Assembly: GCA_964581385.1 (NCBI GenBank)
Contig: CAZOOK010000025.1
Location: 32,110 to 96,109, forward strand
Reading direction: 5' to 3'
From: CAZOOK01 sp964581385
GTDB taxonomy: Bacteria > Pseudomonadota > Gammaproteobacteria > Nevskiales > Nevskiaceae
Length of the DNA stretch: 64,000 nucleotides
Below, piece after piece: positions 1 through 8,616 of this stretch (the first letter of the stretch is position 1; each line of letters opens with the position of its first letter). Position numbers and translations under genes: made by a program. The notes beneath the pieces are model-generated. The model searched no databases and was not told the DNA's origin. It saw only the letters and a list, made by a program, of their open reading frames with translations.

Positions 1-57
1 TTCCGCAACCTGCGCTTCGGGATGGGCGTCGGAAAGGTCAGTGGTCGCAAAAGACAT
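1..57 (-). CDS. rraA: RraA-like regulator of ribonuclease E activity (partial, N-terminus only)
   Basis: Only the first 19 codons are in the window; the gene runs off the left edge. The visible peptide begins MSFATTDLSDAHPEA, which matches the typical RraA opening (hydrophobic-ATxDLxDAHP). RraA proteins bind RNase E and dampen its activity in gammaproteobacteria. Two in-frame ATGs lie at 63 and 57; the purine-rich GAGGAG at 64-69 abuts the first but is 6 nt from the second, so the start at 57 is preferred. The ribosome binding site overlaps the stop codon of dsbB, so the two are probably co-transcribed and translationally coupled. Identification rests on a short N-terminal match. Confidence 0.6.
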   Translation of the reverse strand, partial: MSFATTDLSDAHPEAQVAE

Positions 58-67
58 CAGCATCTCC

Positions 68-577
68 TCAGAAGAAGTGCGGTTGCCGGCGCGCGAGAAT
101 CGGACTGGCCAGCGCGAACAGGAAAAAACCGGCAAATGCGATCAGCGTCCAACCCGGTATCGTGATGCCGAGCCACACACCTTCGATCTTGGCACAGCTG
201 CCGTCACCCTTCAGAACAAGAGTAATGACCTTCGCCACCGGCAGCATGTGCAACAGATAATCCAGTGTCGGTCCGCAGGCTGGCACCTGATCGGCGGGCA
301 GCGATTGCAACCATACCTGGCGGCCCGCGATGGCCGCGCCGACGCCGGAGGTCAGCGCGGCCAGCGCGGCATATACCCAGCGTCCGCCCGCGCTCGGAGC
401 GTGCAGTGCCGCGAGCAGAAAGATCAGGCCGGTTCCGATCATCGCGATGCGCTGGAAGATGCACATCGGACAGGGTTCGAGTCCCCGCGAATACTGGAGG
501 TAAAGCGCGAACGCGATGCCGGCGGCACAGGCCAGAAAGCCGAGCGCCGAGAGTGTGCGGAAACTGAGTCGGGACAT
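68..577 (-). CDS. dsbB: Disulfide bond formation protein B (DsbB)
   Basis: Inner-membrane quinone reductase that reoxidises periplasmic DsbA and passes electrons to ubiquinone. The 169-residue product has four hydrophobic segments, the first periplasmic CxxC (EPCPMCIFQR) and a second Cys pair on the later loop (PACGPTLDY and GDGSCAKIEG), followed by the PGWTLIAF segment typical of the last helix. The start at 577 (MSRLSFRTL) is chosen by family length; in-frame ATGs at 607 and 631 are possible and none has a convincing Shine-Dalgarno. It lies directly upstream of rraA on the same strand. Confidence 0.9.
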   Translation of the reverse strand: MSRLSFRTLSALGFLACAAGIAFALYLQYSRGLEPCPMCIFQRIAMIGTGLIFLLAALHAPSAGGRWVYAALAALTSGVGAAIAGRQVWLQSLPADQVPACGPTLDYLLHMLPVAKVITLVLKGDGSCAKIEGVWLGITIPGWTLIAFAGFFLFALASPILARRQPHFF

Positions 578-778
578 GATCGGGTTTATCAGGAGATTGG
601 AATGCATAGCGGACGAGCAGCGTAGCCGCACCTCATTGTCGCTGCAATCAGACGAACGCTTCGTTGCCAGGGGCCCGCGGACTCGGGATGATCTACTGCG
701 GCGGCGGCAGGTGACAGATTTTCCGCAGCTTCATTAGACTTGGTACGGTCCGGAGAATTCACCAACACGGAGCGGCAC

Positions 779-1753
779 ATGACACTGAACGTCAGAATTG
801 ACCGGCACGGCGGCCCGGAGGTCATGCAGCTCATCGATCTTCCGGTCGGCAATCCCGGCGATGGCGAGATCCGCATCCGCCATTCCGCGATTGGTCTCAA
901 CTTCATCGACACCTATCACCGCAGCGGCAGCTATCCGCTACCGCTGCCCAGTGGGCTCGGGCTGGAAGCGGCTGGCGTGGTCACTGCCGTCGGCGCGGGA
1001 GTGCGGCATCTGCACGTCGGCGATCATGTCGCTTATGCGAACGGCCCCATCGGTGCGTATTGTGAAGAGCGCGTCATGCCGGCTACCAAAATCGTCAAGC
1101 TTCCGGACGGGATCAGTGACGAAACCGCGGCCGCACTGATGCTCAAGGGCATGACTGCGTATTACCTTCTACACCAGACCTTCGCCGTGCGCACAGGACA
1201 CTGGGTGCTCGTCCATGCGGCAGCGGGCGGCGTCGGCAGCCTGCTGGTGCCATGGGCGCGGCATTTGGGTGCGACCGTTATCGGCACTGCCGGATCACCG
1301 GACAAAGCCGCCCTTGCGCAGAGCTATGGCTGCCATCACGTGATCGTTTACCGCGAGCAGAATTTCGCCGCCGAAGTGCGGCGGCTGACAAGCGGTCGTG
1401 GCGTCGACGTCGTTTACGATTCCGTCGGCAAGGACACGTTCGAGGGTTCACTCAACAGCCTCTGCAAACGCGGATTGCTGGTTTCTTTCGGCAACGCTTC
1501 CGGCAAACCGGAGCCGATCGAACCGGCCACGCTTGCCGCCAAAGGCTCGCTGTTCATGACGCGACCGGTGCTTGGCGACTACACCAGCACCTTGACTGAA
1601 CTGGACCAAGCCGCGTCGGGATTATTTGACGCACTCACTCGCGGCATCATCAAAGCTGATATCCGCCAACGCTACCCATTGCGCGACGCCGCGCGTGCGC
1701 ATACGGACCTGGAAATGCGACGGACGACAGGCGCTTCGTTGTTGATTCCATAA
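779..1753 (+). CDS. qorA: NAD(P)H:quinone oxidoreductase, zinc-independent MDR family
   Basis: A 324-residue medium-chain dehydrogenase/reductase that probably reduces quinones or alpha,beta-unsaturated carbonyls with NADPH in the cytoplasm. The N-terminal GroES-like half carries the IGLNFIDTYHRSGSYPLPLPSG segment region typical of quinone oxidoreductase (about residues 38-60), and the Rossmann half has the nucleotide-binding AAAGGVGSL at 147-155. There is no structural-zinc Cys cluster, as expected for this subfamily. The ATG at 779 is preferred over an upstream one at 740 because CGGAG lies about 8 nt before it and the encoded N-terminus (MTLNVRIDRHG) fits the family. It is a single-gene unit ended by a large palindrome. 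Confidence 0.88.
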   Translation: MTLNVRIDRHGGPEVMQLIDLPVGNPGDGEIRIRHSAIGLNFIDTYHRSGSYPLPLPSGLGLEAAGVVTAVGAGVRHLHVGDHVAYANGPIGAYCEERVMPATKIVKLPDGISDETAAALMLKGMTAYYLLHQTFAVRTGHWVLVHAAAGGVGSLLVPWARHLGATVIGTAGSPDKAALAQSYGCHHVIVYREQNFAAEVRRLTSGRGVDVVYDSVGKDTFEGSLNSLCKRGLLVSFGNASGKPEPIEPATLAAKGSLFMTRPVLGDYTSTLTELDQAASGLFDALTRGIIKADIRQRYPLRDAARAHTDLEMRRTTGASLLIP

Positions 1754-1781
1754 ATCAGCGATCGGTTTGATGAATGCCGCT

Positions 1782-1840
1782 TAGAGCGTGCTGTGCGCTT
1801 ATTGAATTGCAGCGATTCAATAAGTTCATAGCACGCTCTA
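1782..1840. repeat. 59-nt near-perfect palindrome (possible terminator or MITE-like hairpin)
   Basis: The outer arms TAGAGCGTGCT (1782-1792) and AGCACGCTCTA (1830-1840) are exact reverse complements, and the inner part (CTTATTGAAT against ATTCAATAAG) continues the stem to a 3-nt loop around 1810-1812. Only a short internal patch (1793-1797) is imperfect. It lies 28 nt after the quinone oxidoreductase stop. There is no T-run, so it may be a dispersed palindrome rather than a classical terminator. Confidence 0.7.
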
Positions 1841-2169
1841 GTAAATACTCCACTCGAAAGAAAAGTGAGTAGAGCTGGCGAAGCCAGCAATGCCACCTGT
1901 TGAATATTTTGGATACTGTGAACTAGTTCACGGAACCACAGCTTCATATACCGTAGTATCGTCAATAAGCGTCTCAGTTCGGGCAACAACCGCGCAGCAA
2001 TGCACGCTGACGCGATGGGCCAGCCGACTCTTGAAGATCGGCGATTGAGACGATGATTAGACAGGGGAAGCCGGTGGACAACCGCAACAGAAGTTTGACG
2101 GACTCATTGCGTCCGATCTTCGTCGTGTCTGCTATCCGGACCTCACGCGGAACCTCGGATTCGGCGTTG
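1841..2169. other. Intergenic region with a perfect 14-bp palindrome
   Basis: No credible gene. The stretch is more AT-rich than its surroundings and contains the perfect 14-bp palindrome GTGAACTAGTTCAC at 1918-1931, a plausible operator for the secreted-protein gene that starts about 240 nt downstream. The ten bases ACTAGTTCAC recur upstream of another secreted-protein gene at about 53069-53078. No clear -35/-10 pair was identified. Confidence 0.45.
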
Positions 2170-2178
2170 ATGCATCAT

Positions 2179-3378
2179 ATGAGACTGTCGATAAGGCGCC
2201 ACGTTGCCAAGATACTCGCGTGCGCCTTCGCAGCGATTGCGGCCTCCATTGCCAGCGTAGCCACAGCCGATGAGACGCAGATATCCCCGGACCCGATCGC
2301 CGACTACGAATTCGATCACGAAAACAATTTGCTGACTTGGTCGGATAAAAGCAACAACCTCTGGGTCGCCAATATCGATCCGGTCACCGGTGCTTTTCAG
2401 CCCGTGAATGGACAAGGAATTCTTGCGGACACCGGCGCGGCGTTCACAACCGATTTCGGAAATGGCCCGGAGTGGGTGTATACCTCGGCAGGAAACCAGA
2501 TTGTTTATACGAAGTACATGCCGGGCCAACCTCACGATGGAGCGCACGCCGGCATCGCCAGAGCGCAGCTTAAGAATGGAATCTGGTCGGGCGATTTTCT
2601 TCCCAACGGCATGGGTCTTATTGAACCAATGGGAAGTCTAGATTCAGGCGATCCCGATCCACGGATTGCTTATAGAGTCGGGACCGGAGGCTGGCAGATG
2701 TACACCCGCCAGCTCAACGCGTCGACTCAGCAAATGGTGCCGAATTCGGCAATCTCCAAAGGCTCCGAACGTTGGGTACCCGGCAACAGGAGTCTCATCT
2801 TTACCCAGAGCTTCGTTGACGGTAAGGGTGCTCAGCAGCGACAGGTTTTCCTCTACAACTTCGATTCACAGGTGACGGAACAGCTCACTTTCGATCAAGG
2901 GAATAAAGGCGCCAGCTTCATGTGGCAGGCACCGGAATTCGGTGGCGCCTATGTATTCTTCACCGTCGTCAACTCGACCACGCTCCGGATGTATCGTCAG
3001 ATCTACAACGCCGCGGACCACCAGTACGAATGGACCGTGATTGGGAAGGTTTCCAATCTACCGGGAGCATCTCAATACATCTCGTCGCCGGAACCGTTCA
3101 TATACAAGGGTAAGTCTTATATCTTCTATGTCAGAAGCTCGTCAGCGGCGACATCCAATGTGACGGTGCCAACTCAAATCTGGCTGGCCTCCCTAAGCGG
3201 CGCGGTCGACAAAGAAATCACGGATCCCGCGATCACGGATCGGGTACGCATCGATCCGGAATACTTTATTACGACTCAAGGTCCTTACATCTATTACAAC
3301 CGCTACACACTGGCTACCCCGGAAATGCCCGCGGCATCGGAAGGCATCTATCGTTCGAGCACGGGAATTACTCCGTAG
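2179..3378 (+). CDS. Secreted protein of unknown function, possibly beta-propeller
   Basis: I do not recognise a named family. The 399-residue product starts with a classic signal peptide (MRLSIRRH, then a hydrophobic Ala-rich core ending SVATA before DETQ). The mature part has repeated short stretches with TolB/WD40-like wording (NNLLTWSDKSNNLWVAN, NRSLIFTQ, SQVTEQLTFDQG, PYIYYNRYT), suggesting a beta-propeller, but this is an impression and not a domain match. ATGs at 2170 and 2179 are both possible; 2179 gives the better signal peptide, while a much longer upstream extension to 2053 is unlikely. It stands alone between the palindromic region and the convergent murA. Confidence 0.6.
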   Translation: MRLSIRRHVAKILACAFAAIAASIASVATADETQISPDPIADYEFDHENNLLTWSDKSNNLWVANIDPVTGAFQPVNGQGILADTGAAFTTDFGNGPEWVYTSAGNQIVYTKYMPGQPHDGAHAGIARAQLKNGIWSGDFLPNGMGLIEPMGSLDSGDPDPRIAYRVGTGGWQMYTRQLNASTQQMVPNSAISKGSERWVPGNRSLIFTQSFVDGKGAQQRQVFLYNFDSQVTEQLTFDQGNKGASFMWQAPEFGGAYVFFTVVNSTTLRMYRQIYNAADHQYEWTVIGKVSNLPGASQYISSPEPFIYKGKSYIFYVRSSSAATSNVTVPTQIWLASLSGAVDKEITDPAITDRVRIDPEYFITTQGPYIYYNRYTLATPEMPAASEGIYRSSTGITP

Positions 3379-3428
3379 TGGAGCAGCCGGTTAGCGATGA
3401 TGCGCGACTGCGGGACGTCAAAAATCAA

Positions 3429-4691
3429 TCAACTACCTGACACCCGCTGAATCCTGCCACCGAGCGCACGCAGTTTTCCCTCGATGTGCTCGTAACCGCG
3501 ATCGATGTGGTAGATGCGATCCACCGTCGTAGTCCCATCGGCAGCGAGCGCGGCAATGACCAATGACGCCGATGCGCGCAGGTCGGTAGCCATGACCGGC
3601 GCGCCGATCAGACGCTCCTTACCGGTGACGACCGCGGTATTGCCCTCGATGCGAATGTCGGCACCCAGGCGCTGCAATTCCGATGCGTGCATGAAGCGGT
3701 TTTCAAAGATCGTTTCGATGACGACGCCCGCGCCTTGCGCGATGCAATTCAGCGCCATGAATTGCGCCTGCATATCGGTCGGAAAACCAGGATGCGGGGT
3801 GGTATGAATATCGACCGCGCGCGGACGCTTGCCCTGCATATCGAGCGCGATCCAATCGGGACCTGTTTCGATCCTGGCACCGGCCTGCTGGAGCTTGTGC
3901 AGCACGGCATCGAGCTGGGCCGGATCGGCGTCGCGGATGCGCACGCGTCCACGCGTAATGGCAGCGGCACAGAGGTAAGTACCGGTTTCGATACGGTCGG
4001 GAATCACGCGGTGTTCCGCGGCATGCAGGCGCTCGACACCACGCACGCGGATGGTCGGCGTGCCGGCGCCTTCGATCTGTGCGCCCATCGCGATCAGGCA
4101 GCGCGCGAGATCGGCGACTTCCGGTTCGCGCGCTGCGTTTTCGAGCACCGTTTCCCCGTCAGCGAGCGTCGCCGCCATCAGCAGATTTTCGGTGCCGGTG
4201 ACGGTGACGGTATCGAAGACGATGCGTGCGCCCTTCAGGCGGCTCGCACGCGCCTTGACGAAACCGCCTTCGAGACGAATCTCCGCACCCATCGCTTCCA
4301 GTCCCATCAGATGCAGGTTCACTGGACGCGCGCCGATCGCGCACCCACCGGGCAGCGAAACCTCCGCGTGTCCACGCTTGGCCAGTAGCGGACCGAGCAC
4401 GAGAATCGACGCGCGCATGGTCTTGACCAGCTCGTACGGCGCGACGCAGGTGGTGATGCTATGGGCGTCGACTTCGACATGCCCATCGCCGGCGATGGTG
4501 ACTTTCACGCCCATCTGGCCGAGCAGACGATTGGTGGTTGAGACGTCCCACAAATGCGGAACATTGCTGATTGACAGCGGCTCATCCGACAGCAGTCCCG
4601 CGCACAGAATCGGCAGCGTCGCGTTCTTGGCACCCGAGGCGCGGATTTCGCCGTCGAGCGGGCCATTGCCTTCGATAAGGAACTTGTCCAA
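3429..4691 (-). CDS. murA: UDP-N-acetylglucosamine 1-carboxyvinyltransferase (MurA)
   Basis: First committed step of peptidoglycan synthesis: transfers enolpyruvate from PEP to UDP-GlcNAc in the cytoplasm. The 420-residue length is standard. The start MDKFLIEG, the early GAKNATLPILCAGLL motif, the active-site Cys loop GGCAIGARPV near residue 115, and the late DLRASASLVIAALAADG block are all present. It follows the BolA-family gene with only 3 nt between them, the usual gammaproteobacterial ibaG-murA arrangement. Here the pair lies downstream of a YadGH-type exporter instead of the mla lipid-transport genes. Confidence 0.97.
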   Translation of the reverse strand: MDKFLIEGNGPLDGEIRASGAKNATLPILCAGLLSDEPLSISNVPHLWDVSTTNRLLGQMGVKVTIAGDGHVEVDAHSITTCVAPYELVKTMRASILVLGPLLAKRGHAEVSLPGGCAIGARPVNLHLMGLEAMGAEIRLEGGFVKARASRLKGARIVFDTVTVTGTENLLMAATLADGETVLENAAREPEVADLARCLIAMGAQIEGAGTPTIRVRGVERLHAAEHRVIPDRIETGTYLCAAAITRGRVRIRDADPAQLDAVLHKLQQAGARIETGPDWIALDMQGKRPRAVDIHTTPHPGFPTDMQAQFMALNCIAQGAGVVIETIFENRFMHASELQRLGADIRIEGNTAVVTGKERLIGAPVMATDLRASASLVIAALAADGTTTVDRIYHIDRGYEHIEGKLRALGGRIQRVSGS

Positions 4692-4694
4692 GTG

Positions 4695-4913
4695 TCAGCT
4701 CGCGCGCGTCTTCAGCTTGAGCGCGTGAATCTCGCGTCCCATGCGCCCGCCAAGCGCCGCATACACCTCTTGATGCTGCGCGACCGGCGACTTGCCGGCG
4801 AAACCGTTCCATACGATTTCCGCCTCGAAATGCTGGCCGTCGTCGCCATCGACCTTGACCGCGGCGCCGGGCAGACCCGCCTCGATAAGCTGCTGAATTG
4901 CGTGCTTGTCCAT
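4695..4913 (-). CDS. ibaG: BolA/IbaG family protein
   Basis: A 72-residue BolA-fold protein. The core pattern (GAAVKVDGDDGQHFEAEIVWNGF..., then a conserved His-containing KSPVAQHQEVYAALGGRMGREIHALKLKT) fits BolA/YrbA members that partner monothiol glutaredoxins in Fe-S handling. Position immediately ahead of murA matches ibaG (yrbA) in other gammaproteobacteria, where it is linked to acid stress. The reading frame ends 3 nt before the murA start, so the two are almost certainly co-transcribed. Confidence 0.9.
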   Translation of the reverse strand: MDKHAIQQLIEAGLPGAAVKVDGDDGQHFEAEIVWNGFAGKSPVAQHQEVYAALGGRMGREIHALKLKTRAS

Positions 4914-4928
4914 TCTGATTGCTCCAAC

Positions 4929-5693
4929 TTACTTGCGCAGTTTGTAGCCTGTGAACAGCATCCACAGGCACAACGAAGATATGAAAACGAAACAGCCCGC
5001 TGCCCAGGCAAGGCTCTGGGTGATTGCCACATCGGCCTGGCCGAAGAAGCCGTAGCGGAAGCTGTCGATCATGTAGAAAAACGGATTCAGGTGCGAGGCC
5101 GCAAACCAGAAGTGCGGCAGCGCGTGCACCGAATAGAACACGCCGGACAGGAACGACATCGGCGTAATGATGAAATTGGTGAAAGCGGCGATGTGATCGA
5201 ACTTCTGTGAGACGATACCGGCAATGATGCCGAGCGCCGACAAACTTCCAGCGGCGAGCAGAAACGAGGCCAGCAACGCGAGCGGCGCGTGCACGCGCAG
5301 ATGCACGAACGGCGACACCACCGCCACCATCACCGACGCCACGATCAAAGTGCGCAACAACGACGCCAGCACGTAGGCGGCGAACCATTGCAGCGGCCCG
5401 AGCGGCGCCATCTGCAGAAACACCAGGCTACCCATCACCTTCGACTGAACCAGGCTCGAAGAGCTGTTCGCGAATCCGTTCTGGATCACCGTCATCATCA
5501 CCAGGCCGGGGATCAGGAATTCGGTGTAGGTGACTCCCGGATATACCGGCGCCCGCCCCTGCATCGCTTGTGCAAACACCAACAGGTACAGCAACGCCGT
5601 GATGATCGGCGCGGTCACGGTCTGGCCGAGCACTGCCCAGAAGCGCAGCACTTCCTTTTTAAGCAGCGTAAAGAACGCGCGCCGGATGTTCAT
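4929..5693 (-). CDS. ABC-2 type transporter permease (YadH-like)
   Basis: A 254-residue inner-membrane permease with about six hydrophobic segments and the ABC-2 family wording near the C-terminal half (ITPMSFLSGVFYSVHALPHFWFAASHLNPFFYMIDSFRYGFFG, quoted region 178-220). It starts by a 4-nt overlap with the ATP-binding gene upstream, so the two form a two-gene exporter like YadG/YadH. The substrate is not known. It is followed 15 nt later by ibaG, so envelope-related co-expression with murA is likely. Confidence 0.88.
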   Translation of the reverse strand: MNIRRAFFTLLKKEVLRFWAVLGQTVTAPIITALLYLLVFAQAMQGRAPVYPGVTYTEFLIPGLVMMTVIQNGFANSSSSLVQSKVMGSLVFLQMAPLGPLQWFAAYVLASLLRTLIVASVMVAVVSPFVHLRVHAPLALLASFLLAAGSLSALGIIAGIVSQKFDHIAAFTNFIITPMSFLSGVFYSVHALPHFWFAASHLNPFFYMIDSFRYGFFGQADVAITQSLAWAAGCFVFISSLCLWMLFTGYKLRK

Positions 5694-6628
5694 GCGGCGG
5701 CTCCATGGCCGGTCAGCTCCACAAAGATGTCCTCAAGATCCGGCTCGCGCGTGTGCACATCCTCGATATCGATGCCGGCGTTGCGCAGCGCGGCGAACAC
5801 ACTGCCGATTGGATGACGGCTGCGTTCCAGTCGCAATTCGAACGCACCATTGGTACGCCCGGTCACCAGCGGCTGCAGCGCATCCGGCAGCGACACGCCC
5901 TCCGCCAGCTTCAGCCGCAAGAAGCGGAACGGATGCCGCGCCAGCAACTGTTCGGTGGTCTCGATGAGTCGTACGCGGCCCTTATCGATGATCGCAATGC
6001 GCTCGCACAGATCCTGCGCTTCTTCGAGATAGTGCGTGGTCAACACGATGGTGGTGCCCTTGCTGTGCAGATCGCGTACAAAGCGCCACAGTGTTCGACG
6101 CAGTTCGACATCGACGCCGGCAGTCGGCTCATCGAGGATCACCACCGGCGGCTTGTGCACCAGCGCCTGCGCGATCAGCACGCGGCGCTTCATGCCACCG
6201 GAGAGCGCACGCATCATCGATGTGCGCTTGTCGGCAAGATCGAGCCGCTCCAGCATTTCATCGATCCACGGCCACGATTCGGGTCCACAGCCGTAGTAGC
6301 CGGCCTGGATGCGCAGCATGTCCACCACCTTGAAGAATGGATCGAACACCAGTTCCTGCGGCACCACGCCGATGCTGCAGCGCGCGGCGCGCCAGTCGTG
6401 CACCGTGTCGTGGCCAAGCACCGCGATGCGGCCTTCGTCCGCGCGCACCAGTCCGGCGATGGTGCTGATCAGCGTGGATTTGCCCGCCCCGTTCGGCCCG
6501 AGCAGCCCGAAAAACTCACCGCGGCGAATGGTGAAATCGATGCCGTCGAGCGCCTGCACGTCGCCATAGCGCTTGCGGATGCCCGCGATCTCGATGGCGG
6601 CGGCGGAGTCGTTCGATGTGGAATTCAT
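5690..6628 (-). CDS. ABC transporter ATP-binding protein (YadG-like)
   Basis: A 312-residue ATPase that should power the overlapping ABC-2 permease. Walker A is GPNGAGKST at residues 44-52; the signature is LSGGMKRR, Walker B is VVILDEPTAGVD, and the switch His follows in VLTTHYLEEAQ. A C-terminal domain of about 90 residues follows, as in YadG/CcmA-type exporters of drugs or lipids. The start at 6628 lacks a Shine-Dalgarno, but a perfect TATAAT lies only about 10 nt upstream, suggesting an almost leaderless transcript. The first gene of the unit yadG-yadH-ibaG-murA. Confidence 0.9.
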   Translation of the reverse strand: MNSTSNDSAAAIEIAGIRKRYGDVQALDGIDFTIRRGEFFGLLGPNGAGKSTLISTIAGLVRADEGRIAVLGHDTVHDWRAARCSIGVVPQELVFDPFFKVVDMLRIQAGYYGCGPESWPWIDEMLERLDLADKRTSMMRALSGGMKRRVLIAQALVHKPPVVILDEPTAGVDVELRRTLWRFVRDLHSKGTTIVLTTHYLEEAQDLCERIAIIDKGRVRLIETTEQLLARHPFRFLRLKLAEGVSLPDALQPLVTGRTNGAFELRLERSRHPIGSVFAALRNAGIDIEDVHTREPDLEDIFVELTGHGAAA

Positions 6629-6638
6629 AGGGTGCGCG

Positions 6639-6644
6639 ATTATA
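6639..6644 (-). promoter_or_regulatory. Candidate -10 element of the exporter-ibaG-murA unit
   Basis: Reads TATAAT on the minus strand. The distance to the ATG at 6628 would place the transcript start about 4 nt before the start codon, which agrees with the absence of a ribosome binding site. No good -35 hexamer lies at 16-18 nt, so this is tentative. Confidence 0.4.
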
Positions 6645-6936
6645 CCGTCACGCCCTGGCGTTAATGTTCAAACTAGCGGCCTGTCAGGTTTGGGTGATCG
6701 ATTCTCAGTGAGCCCGCAGCAGCATCGGACGTCGAGTTGGAGCGAAACCCATAATTGGGTGGCGACCGAAGGCCTGCTGGCTGTCTCAGGTGTGCCAATA
6801 GCGATCAATCAATTGCCGGATCGGGATGCCGGAGAACGGACATTCAATGTTTCTGAGGGCGTGATGAGGCTTAGCCGAGTCGCACCATTCGAGAGAATCG
6901 CTGCATCCTACTCGCGCTGGCCGACATTCAGGAATT
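6645..6936. other. Intergenic region without a supported gene
   Basis: Lies between the divergent-facing end of the exporter unit promoter and the 3' end of the HEPN-like gene. An open frame crosses it on the plus strand (6573-7040) but it has no ribosome binding site, overlaps two genes and its composition looks random. I see no repeat or structured element here. Confidence 0.5.
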
Positions 6937-7905
6937 TTATTTCAAATCACGTACAAGTTCCGGCTCTACAAGAGCGGCAAGAACCAGCTTCTTCGTCAAA
7001 TTCCTCACCCAGTCATGCACCCAAAGATGGTCTTTTTTAGAAGCGCCAGCGGTAATTTTGGCGATGTCCGCGAGAGCCCCCTCCACTGTACCGCCATGCG
7101 CGACTGCGCTTCTGTATTCGTAAAGATTTCCGAGGACTTTTTCGATCTTCGCTTCTCCGAACGCGGTAAAATCAATCGCGCGGCCAATCTTCTTCAGCCT
7201 GTTGTTCAAAAGCTTTATGTTTCTAATTAGCTGCCGCTGTATCGAGTCAACTCGGTCTTGCGGTTGAGGGGAGTGTGACAAGAGTCCCTCAATAACAGAA
7301 AAGTACCCGAGGATTTTTAGGGGAGCCGAATCGAGGAGGTTATCCAAAGACAAAAATATCTGAATAAAACCTGCAACCTCGGAAGAAATGCCCGCCGATA
7401 CATGCCCAAGCACCAGAGACAGATTTTCGCGGACTTCAGTCAAATCATCGATGCTTGGAAGTTTGTAATCTACAAACATTCCCCCAAGAGGGTTGCGCAC
7501 ATTTAGCATGGGGAATTCGACAAAGGAGGTGCTGACACTGCCATCGGCCGAGGACACTAGCCCCATCCGTAAATCGGCTGTTGATATTGCGAAAGCAACG
7601 TTTACCCACCAGAACAAGACATTTCCTTCTGGACACTCGATAACAGCATGGCGCCACTCCACAGGATTCGGCAAAAGGCTGCCGAAAACTCCCCCTCCAT
7701 CTTCGAATGGCATTCTTTGGTTCAGAAAGATCGAGCTTCCGCGACGCTCCGACCACATTCGGAACGCATGTTCTACGTGATTTTGGTTTAGCTCTGGAAC
7801 GGTCGCTTTTCTAAGAATTAGCCCATGGCCGAGATCATGCGTCTTTTCGAGGAGATTGCTATTAACGTCCGGAAAAACAAATCCCGTCCAAGGCCTGTTT
7901 ATCAT
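6937..7905 (-). CDS. Apea-like HEPN domain protein
   Basis: A 322-residue protein with no named orthologue that I recognise. The C-terminal part is helical and contains EYRSAVAHGG with R265 and H270, the R-x4-H motif of HEPN domains, in the RSxxxHG form seen in Apea-like HEPN proteins. HEPN domains with this motif are often RNases in toxins and defence systems, but many stand-alone members are uncharacterised. The N-terminal half (Trp-rich, about residues 40-130) is not recognised. Base composition is more AT-rich than neighbouring core genes, suggesting acquisition. No antitoxin-like partner overlaps it. Confidence 0.65.
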   Translation of the reverse strand: MINRPWTGFVFPDVNSNLLEKTHDLGHGLILRKATVPELNQNHVEHAFRMWSERRGSSIFLNQRMPFEDGGGVFGSLLPNPVEWRHAVIECPEGNVLFWWVNVAFAISTADLRMGLVSSADGSVSTSFVEFPMLNVRNPLGGMFVDYKLPSIDDLTEVRENLSLVLGHVSAGISSEVAGFIQIFLSLDNLLDSAPLKILGYFSVIEGLLSHSPQPQDRVDSIQRQLIRNIKLLNNRLKKIGRAIDFTAFGEAKIEKVLGNLYEYRSAVAHGGTVEGALADIAKITAGASKKDHLWVHDWVRNLTKKLVLAALVEPELVRDLK

Positions 7906-8127
7906 AAATGCTTCACTATGGAACGCTAGTCTGAATCAATTGTGACCGGCATCAACTGACTTCGTACAGCGCGCCATTCTTGTCTGCGTTTGACTTGCGC
8001 ATAGCTGTCGTTTGCGGCTGGCCGGAATGGGCTGAAAGTACTGGGGGCGTCGTCTTGCTATCCTAGATCCGACACTTCCTTGGCGAGCCATGAAAATGGC
8101 ATGCAAAAGCTAAGGGGGTTTCATCGC

Positions 8128-8616
8128 CTACTTATCTACAGCTGCGGCACTTGAAGCAGCGCGCGAGGGCAGCTTAGTCGGATCCACCAAGCCCGATGGC
8201 GTCAACGGTATCGGCCTAAGCAACCACACGACCTGGAAGGTTCCCCAGCCATCGGTCGGAACGCCGTCTTTTCTCCCAGACGTCATTCGGCAAGTGCTTA
8301 CGCCCCGAATTGCTTCATCGTCAAGAAGCAGATAACCGCTCGATGAGTTAACTCGTGCCTCTAGAACGTGACCATCGGCATTGATGTGAAGTAAAAGTAC
8401 GACTACGCCCTCTTGCTTAGCGGCTCGTGCGGCAGACGGATAGACCGGCGGTGAGGTGCAAAGGCCAGGTTTCATTTTCTGCAGCTGATACGGAACAGGA
8501 TGTGAGTCATTGACCGCAGAAGTCGGCGCGGCACTTTGCTTGTTATTGACGCTCGAGCAACCACTTGCGCAGGCTATCGCCAGCAACAAGGGGATTGCCT
8601 TAGTTATGGTGTTCAC
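8128..8616 (-). CDS. Lipoprotein with TonB C-terminal-like domain
   Basis: A 162-residue predicted lipoprotein: the signal ends in a lipobox (CASGC, lipidated Cys20). The segment PGLCTSPPVYPSAARAAKQEGVV (about residues 52-74, shown in part), then VLLLHINADGHVLEARVNSSSGYLLLDDEAIRGVSTCRM, is the TonB C-terminal-type fold (YPxxARxxxxxGxVxxxxxIxxxGxV). Unlike true TonB there is no N-terminal transmembrane anchor with a Pro-rich periplasmic spacer, so it probably does not couple to ExbBD. It is a single gene in an accessory-looking patch. Confidence 0.75.
   Translation of the reverse strand: MNTITKAIPLLLAIACASGCSSVNNKQSAAPTSAVNDSHPVPYQLQKMKPGLCTSPPVYPSAARAAKQEGVVVLLLHINADGHVLEARVNSSSGYLLLDDEAIRGVSTCRMTSGRKDGVPTDGWGTFQVVWLLRPIPLTPSGLVDPTKLPSRAASSAAAVDK

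Noticed and set aside
1672..1989. 105-codon minus-strand frame across the end of the quinone oxidoreductase and the palindrome
   Set aside because: Encodes the palindrome in its middle, no start signal, no family resemblance.
3687..4388. 233-codon plus-strand frame opposite murA
   Set aside because: Antisense shadow of MurA.
6573..7040. 155-codon plus-strand open frame over the exporter promoter and HEPN gene end
   Set aside because: No ribosome binding site, overlaps two genes on the other strand, no recognisable protein features.
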